From Hydrogenophaga sp. (GTDB lineage Bacteria; Pseudomonadota; Gammaproteobacteria; Burkholderiales; Burkholderiaceae_C), in assembly GCA_020047875.1 (NCBI GenBank), contig JAIFNE010000090.1, positions 1-9,652 on the forward strand: a stretch of DNA of 9,652 nt, given 5' to 3'. Shown piece by piece: positions 6,779 to 9,652 of the stretch. The notes beneath the pieces were generated by a model, which was not told the origin of the DNA, searched no databases, and worked only from the letters and a program-made list of their open reading frames with translations. Made by a program: the position numbers and the translations under genes. Positions within the stretch are counted from its first letter, which is position 1. Each line of letters opens with the position of its first letter.

Positions 6779-6830
6779 GTTTTCCGGCGGGGCGGCGGCG
6801 AGGGGTGACACGCGCCACCAGAGGGAAAAC
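6779..6830. repeat. Inverted repeat in the moaC-SemiSWEET convergent gap
   Basis: GTTTTCC (6779-6785) and GGAAAAC (6824-6830) are perfect seven-base inverted copies, 38 bases apart. The G-rich interior could fold further, for example GGTG with CACC around 6804-6819. The repeat starts two bases after the moaC stop codon. It may end transcription or protect 3' ends for the converging genes, but no U-tract follows on either strand. Confidence 0.4.
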
Positions 6831-6871
6831 GCGGGGGCAGAGGCCCCTGGCGGACCGGGCAACCTGGCTGT

Positions 6872-7123
6872 TCAGTACCGCAGCTTCATCACCAGAATCG
6901 CGGCGGCCAATGCCAGCGTGATCGCGTTGGCCACCACCACCGGCCAAGCTTCAACCAGCAGCCCGTACACCAGCCAGAGCAGCACACCCAGGGTGAAGCA
7001 GCTGTACATACCCAATGAAATTCCGCTGACATCCCTGGTGCGGAAGGTGTGCCAGACCTGTGGGACAAAGCTCACGGTGGTCAGGCTTGCCGCAATAAAT
7101 CCGACGATCTCGCCAATGGTCAT
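6872..7123 (-). CDS. SemiSWEET sugar transporter (PQ-loop, MtN3-like)
   Basis: This 83-residue, three-helix membrane protein is of the SemiSWEET type, the half-size bacterial relatives of SWEET transporters that dimerise to move sugars such as sucrose or glucose along their gradient. The three segments are about residues 4-22, 38-56 and 62-80. The PQ motif is at 21-22 in TVSFVPQVWHTFRTRD, followed by GISLGMY (34-40), LLWLVYG (48-54), the substrate-pocket Asn66 in VVANAITL (63-70), and LVMKLRY at the end, which closely resembles family members from other proteobacteria. Length is normal. The start at 7123 is chosen because the first helix begins at once; longer in-frame starts read back into dacB. 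It begins 41 bases after the dacB stop on the same strand, so co-transcription is possible. The transported sugar cannot be told. Confidence 0.92.
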   Translation of the reverse strand: MTIGEIVGFIAASLTTVSFVPQVWHTFRTRDVSGISLGMYSCFTLGVLLWLVYGLLVEAWPVVVANAITLALAAAILVMKLRY

Positions 7124-7151
7124 GGTGTTGTCTGTGCTGGTGAGGGTAGTC

Positions 7152-7165
7152 AACCCGGTGGGGTT
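7152..7165. other. Short hairpin between dacB and the SemiSWEET gene
   Basis: AACCC (7152-7156) pairs with GGGTT (7161-7165) around a four-base loop, directly after the dacB stop codon and within the 41-base gap before the next gene. The stem is short and lacks a U-tract, so it may be a weak terminator, a processing site or nothing. Confidence 0.25.
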
Positions 7166-8676
7166 CAATCTGGCAGCGCCGCCGTCCATTCCACCAGGGC
7201 ATCCAGGGCCGCGCGGGCGGCTGGAGCGTTGGGGTGGTTGACGAAGCCGATCACCACGTAGCGCGCGCCGTTGCGGGCGTTGACGTAGCCGGCGATGCCG
7301 GTCACGTCGCGCAGGGTGCCGGTTTTGAGCCAGGCGTTGCCGCGGGCGGCACTGTCGCTGCTTCGGGCCATGCGGGCGGCGGTGCCGCTCACGCCGGCAA
7401 TGGAGAGGCTTTGCACGAACTGCGCGCCCTGGCGGTGACGCGCGGCGTGGCGCAGCAGCTCGGCCAGTGCGTCGGGGGTGATGCGCTCCATGCGCGAGAG
7501 GCCGGCGCCGTTGTCCATCACGGGTGCCGCGGGCCGGATCCCGAAGGTGGTTTTCCACCAGCGCGCCACCACCTCGCGGGAGCGCTCAAAGTGGCCGGTG
7601 CGCACGGGTTGCAGCGGGCCGCGCGGCTCGCTGAGGGCGTCCACCCGCGCCGGCGCCAGCCGCCCGAGCGTGAGAAACACCTGCTGCGCCATCACGTTGT
7701 TGCTCCACTGGTTGACGTCGTTGATGATGTCCGAGAGCGGTAGCGAGCGGGCACTGTGCAGCAGCCGGGCGCCGGGTGGTGCAAGCCCGGTGCGCACCTG
7801 CCCGGTGAGCGCGCCGCCGCTGGCGCGCCACAGGCCTTCCATCGAACGGGCGGCGTAGCTGGCCGGCTCCTGGTAAGCCACGGGCCACACGCGCTCGCCG
7901 CAGCCCGCGGGGTAGCTGCCTTCGAAGCGGATCGCGTTCGCGTTGTCGAACCGCGCCCGCAAGCTGGCGCGCCAGTCGCCGCAGCCCTGCCGGTTCAGGG
8001 GCACGCTGGCGTCAACCGCCAGCCCGGCCAGCGGCGGCTCGCTGAGCACCCGGGCCACGCCGGCTGCGGGGTCTGGCTGGAAGGTGAGCACCACCGATTT
8101 GAAGTTGACCAGCAGCGCGTCGGGGCTGGCGTTGTAGGGCCGCAGGGCTTCGCCGTCGAAGGCGCCCGGGTCGTGCGCGGGGAGTTCGAAGGCGCTGTGG
8201 TCGAGCACCATGTCGCCCAGAATCACGCGCACGCCCTGGTCCTGCAGGGCGAAGAAAGCGGTCTGCAGGCGCTCCAGCACCAGTTTGGGGTCGCCGCTGC
8301 CGCGCACATACAGGTTGCCGCGCAGCACGCCTTGGTCCACCGTGCCATCGGTCAGGAACTGGGTGTCCCAGGTGAAGTCGGCGCCCAGCAGGTCAAGAGC
8401 GGCGTAAGTGGTCACCAACTTCATCACCGAGGCCGGGTTCACCGACGCATCGGCGCGGTGGCGCAGGCGGTCGGCCAGCGGCGGATCGATCGGCACCACC
8501 AGGGCCGACATCGCATCGGCCGGTACCTGCGCGCGCTGCAGCGCGGCGCTCACGCTGGGCGGCAGCTGCGCGCAGGCGGGCAGCGCCACGGCGCTCAGCA
8601 GGGCAATCGCCAGACGCTGCGCCCGTGCGGCCCAGGTGGTGGAATGGTGCGGGTAGGCAGGTGAAAGGTGGCGCAT
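7165..8676 (-). CDS. dacB: D-alanyl-D-alanine carboxypeptidase/endopeptidase, PBP4 type
   Basis: This 503-residue, periplasmic class C low-molecular-weight penicillin-binding protein (peptidase S13) trims the terminal D-Ala of peptidoglycan stems and cuts cross-links. All three active-site motifs are present: SVMK at 83-86 with the acylating Ser83, SNN at 325-327, and KTGT at 451-454. The long interval between the first and second motifs is typical of the S13 family and its inserted extra domains. A signal peptide is visible: Arg18 and Arg21, a core LAIALLSAVALP (22-33), and likely cleavage after ACA at 34-36. The Cys35 context LPAC is a poor lipobox, so a lipoprotein is less likely. An in-frame ATG at 8688 exists, but a -10-like CATAAT overlaps it, which favours 8676. 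The gene is divergent from tsaB across 77 bases and sits upstream of the SemiSWEET gene. Confidence 0.94.
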   Translation of the reverse strand: MRHLSPAYPHHSTTWAARAQRLAIALLSAVALPACAQLPPSVSAALQRAQVPADAMSALVVPIDPPLADRLRHRADASVNPASVMKLVTTYAALDLLGADFTWDTQFLTDGTVDQGVLRGNLYVRGSGDPKLVLERLQTAFFALQDQGVRVILGDMVLDHSAFELPAHDPGAFDGEALRPYNASPDALLVNFKSVVLTFQPDPAAGVARVLSEPPLAGLAVDASVPLNRQGCGDWRASLRARFDNANAIRFEGSYPAGCGERVWPVAYQEPASYAARSMEGLWRASGGALTGQVRTGLAPPGARLLHSARSLPLSDIINDVNQWSNNVMAQQVFLTLGRLAPARVDALSEPRGPLQPVRTGHFERSREVVARWWKTTFGIRPAAPVMDNGAGLSRMERITPDALAELLRHAARHRQGAQFVQSLSIAGVSGTAARMARSSDSAARGNAWLKTGTLRDVTGIAGYVNARNGARYVVIGFVNHPNAPAARAALDALVEWTAALPD

Positions 8677-8686
8677 GGATGCGCCC

Positions 8687-8692
8687 ATTATG
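8687..8692 (-). promoter_or_regulatory. Candidate -10 box of dacB that decides its start codon
   Basis: On the minus strand the hexamer reads CATAAT, five of six bases matching TATAAT, ten bases before the ATG at 8676. It overlaps the alternative ATG at 8688, which could not be on a transcript made from this site. No -35 is evident; the nearby TTGACG (8697-8702) is only four bases away and cannot pair with it. Confidence 0.45.
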
Positions 8693-8742
8693 GAAGCGTC
8701 AACCGCCGGGGTGCGGCGGTGCCGCGGTGGCAGGCGCTGTTC

Positions 8743-8748
8743 GATAAT
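8743..8748 (+). promoter_or_regulatory. Candidate -10 box of tsaB, predicting a leaderless mRNA
   Basis: GATAAT, five of six bases matching TATAAT, ends five bases before the tsaB ATG at 8754. A transcript starting about seven bases downstream would begin on or beside the ATG. The -35 region is not convincing. Confidence 0.5.
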
Positions 8749-8753
8749 GGCCC

Positions 8754-9582
8754 ATGCCTTCCACCCGACCGCTGCGCCTGCTCGCCATCGAGACCAGCAC
8801 CGACACCCTGTCGGTTGCGTTGGGCAGCGGCGCGGCGGGCGAACCGATCTGGCAACACACCGGGCCCGGCGCGGCGCAGGCTTCGCTGACGCTGCTGCCC
8901 GTCATCGGCGCGCTGCTGGCCGAGGCGGGCTGGCAGCTGGCCGATCTGGACGCCCTGGTGTTCGCTCGCGGGCCGGGTTCGTTCACGGGGCTGCGTACCG
9001 CCTGTGCGGTGGTCCAGGGGCTGGCCTATGGCGCGCGCAGCGAGGCCCGGCCCGACGGCCTGCCGGTGCTGCCCATCGACACCCTGGCCGCGCTGGCCGA
9101 GGAAGCGCGCGTCCTGCAGGTCGCGGCGGGCGAGCCAGCGCCGGCGCGCATGGCGGCCCTGCTCGATGCGCGCATGGGCGAGCTGTATGTGGGCGCCTAC
9201 CTGGACAGCGGCGCGGGCCTGGTGGAACAGCAGCCGGCGCGCCTGTGTGCCCCCGACGAGCTGGCCGGCTGGTGGCGCAGCGCCTGGCCCAAACGGCGGC
9301 GCTGCGACAGCCGACCTGCTGGCCGGCAATGTGTTCGATGCGTACGGCGCGCAATTCAGTGATCTGCCTGGCCGCCGCCAGCAGGCGCTGCCCACCGCGC
9401 AGGCGCTGCTGCGTCTGGCACCGGCCGCGCTGGCGCGGGACGAGGCGGTGTCGGCCCAGCAGGCGTTGCCGATGTATGTGCGCGACAAGGTGGCGCAGAC
9501 CACGGCCGAGCGCGAACTGCTGCGTCAGCAGCAACTGGCCCGACTGGCCGCGCAGTCGCCTGCCGCGCCGCTGGACGCGTGA
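8754..9582 (+). CDS. tsaB: tRNA t6A synthesis protein TsaB, with an apparent frameshift
   Basis: TsaB is the ASKHA-fold partner of TsaD in making N6-threonylcarbamoyladenosine at position 37 of ANN-decoding tRNAs. The first frame gives LLAIETSTDTLSVALG (9-24), LLPVIGALLAEAGW (47-60), the family hallmark GPGSFTGLR (73-81), and LDARMGELYVGAY (137-149). After about residue 179 this frame turns into an unnatural Arg/Cys-rich tail that stops at 9362. The next frame, offset by +1, then supplies the normal C-terminus: ADLLAGNVFDAYG from 9307, ALPTAQALLRLAPAAL, and ALPMYVRDKVAQTTAERE, stopping at 9582. The switch lies near CCC AAA at 9288-9293. Dropping one A there reads WPNGGAATADLL and restores a protein of about 275 residues, somewhat longer than E. 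coli TsaB. Because tsaB is usually essential, a sequence error is the simplest reading; a true mutation or recoding is possible. The gene is followed by an overlapping start that is probably rimI. Confidence 0.9.
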
Positions 9583-9652
9583 GCCGCAGCATGGCCGCTG
9601 GTGCATCTAAGTTTCAAAACGACGCGCCCGTCGCCCCCGGCTGGCCCACGCT
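9579..9652 (+). CDS. rimI: Start of a downstream gene, probably rimI (runs off the window)
   Basis: An open frame starts at GTG 9579, sharing GTGA with the tsaB stop codon, or at ATG 9591 in the same frame, and stays open to the end of the window. Only about 20-24 residues are seen (from the ATG: MAAGASKFQNDAPVAPGWPT), which is too short to recognise a domain. The rimI call, for an N-terminal alanine acetyltransferase of ribosomal protein S18, rests on the common tsaB-rimI order in betaproteobacteria and on the tight overlap, not on sequence similarity. No Shine-Dalgarno is evident for either start, so translational coupling is likely. Confidence 0.45.
   Translation, partial: MSRSMAAGASKFQNDAPVAPGWPT

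Noticed and set aside
7756..8664. 302-codon plus-strand open frame opposite dacB
   Set aside because: It is low-complexity Gly/Ala/Val/His-rich sequence with no motif, and dacB carries all its active-site motifs on the other strand.
8697..8702. TTGACG on the minus strand as the -35 of dacB
   Set aside because: It is only four bases from the CATAAT -10, and there is no -10-like hexamer 16-18 bases downstream of it.
9288..9294. CCCAAAC as a classic -1 slippery heptamer in tsaB
   Set aside because: The shift needed is +1, and the heptamer is not in the X XXY YYZ phase relative to the upstream reading frame, so the -1 mechanism does not apply.
1..9652. A novel defence, mobile or biosynthetic system
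   Set aside because: Every gene belongs to a known housekeeping or widespread family, with no repeats array, integrase, transposase or toxin-antitoxin pair visible.

Overview
The window looks like an ordinary stretch of core chromosome from a high-GC betaproteobacterium, most likely a member of the Comamonadaceae (Hydrogenophaga/Acidovorax-like). This rests on the high GC, on the gene families present (a fused DUF3717-DUF1289 protein, a BepA-type M48 peptidase divergent from moaC, tsaB followed by a probable rimI) and on my memory of similar gene neighbourhoods; no search was run. I see no mobile element, CRISPR array, rRNA or tRNA, and no clear new multi-gene system.

Layout. Positions 1-199 (minus) hold the 5' end of a glutathione S-transferase gene, divergent from purB (302-1732), the adenylosuccinate lyase of purine synthesis. 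An HDOD-domain protein follows (1839-2816). It converges, across a compact hairpin, on a small zinc-finger-like DUF3717-DUF1289 protein (2852-3268, minus). That gene is divergent from a TerC-family membrane protein (3414-4136), which is followed by a small PF04020 'phage holin family' membrane protein (4188-4538). The latter converges on a BepA-like periplasmic M48 metalloprotease with a helical, TPR-like C-terminus (4590-6182, minus). The protease gene is divergent from moaC (6250-6777), for molybdenum cofactor synthesis. moaC converges on a SemiSWEET sugar transporter (6872-7123, minus), which lies just downstream of dacB, a PBP4-type D-Ala-D-Ala carboxypeptidase (7165-8676, minus). dacB is divergent from tsaB (8754-9582), for tRNA t6A synthesis, and tsaB overlaps the start of a gene that runs off the window, probably rimI.

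The genes are mostly independent housekeeping units: purine synthesis, cofactor synthesis, tRNA modification, cell wall, outer-membrane quality control and membrane homeostasis. No stretch over 300 bases lacks a gene. Gaps are about 25-145 bases and hold promoters, hairpins or nothing recognisable.

Points worth checking: (1) tsaB is split by an apparent +1 frameshift near 9288-9293, at CCC AAA; (2) several genes have a -10-like hexamer only 5-10 bases before the start codon and no gene has a convincing Shine-Dalgarno, suggesting widespread leaderless transcripts; (3) all three C8 tracts in the window sit within 20 bases of a start codon (purB, terC, moaC); (4) the DUF3717-DUF1289 fusion has a four-cysteine knuckle of unknown role.
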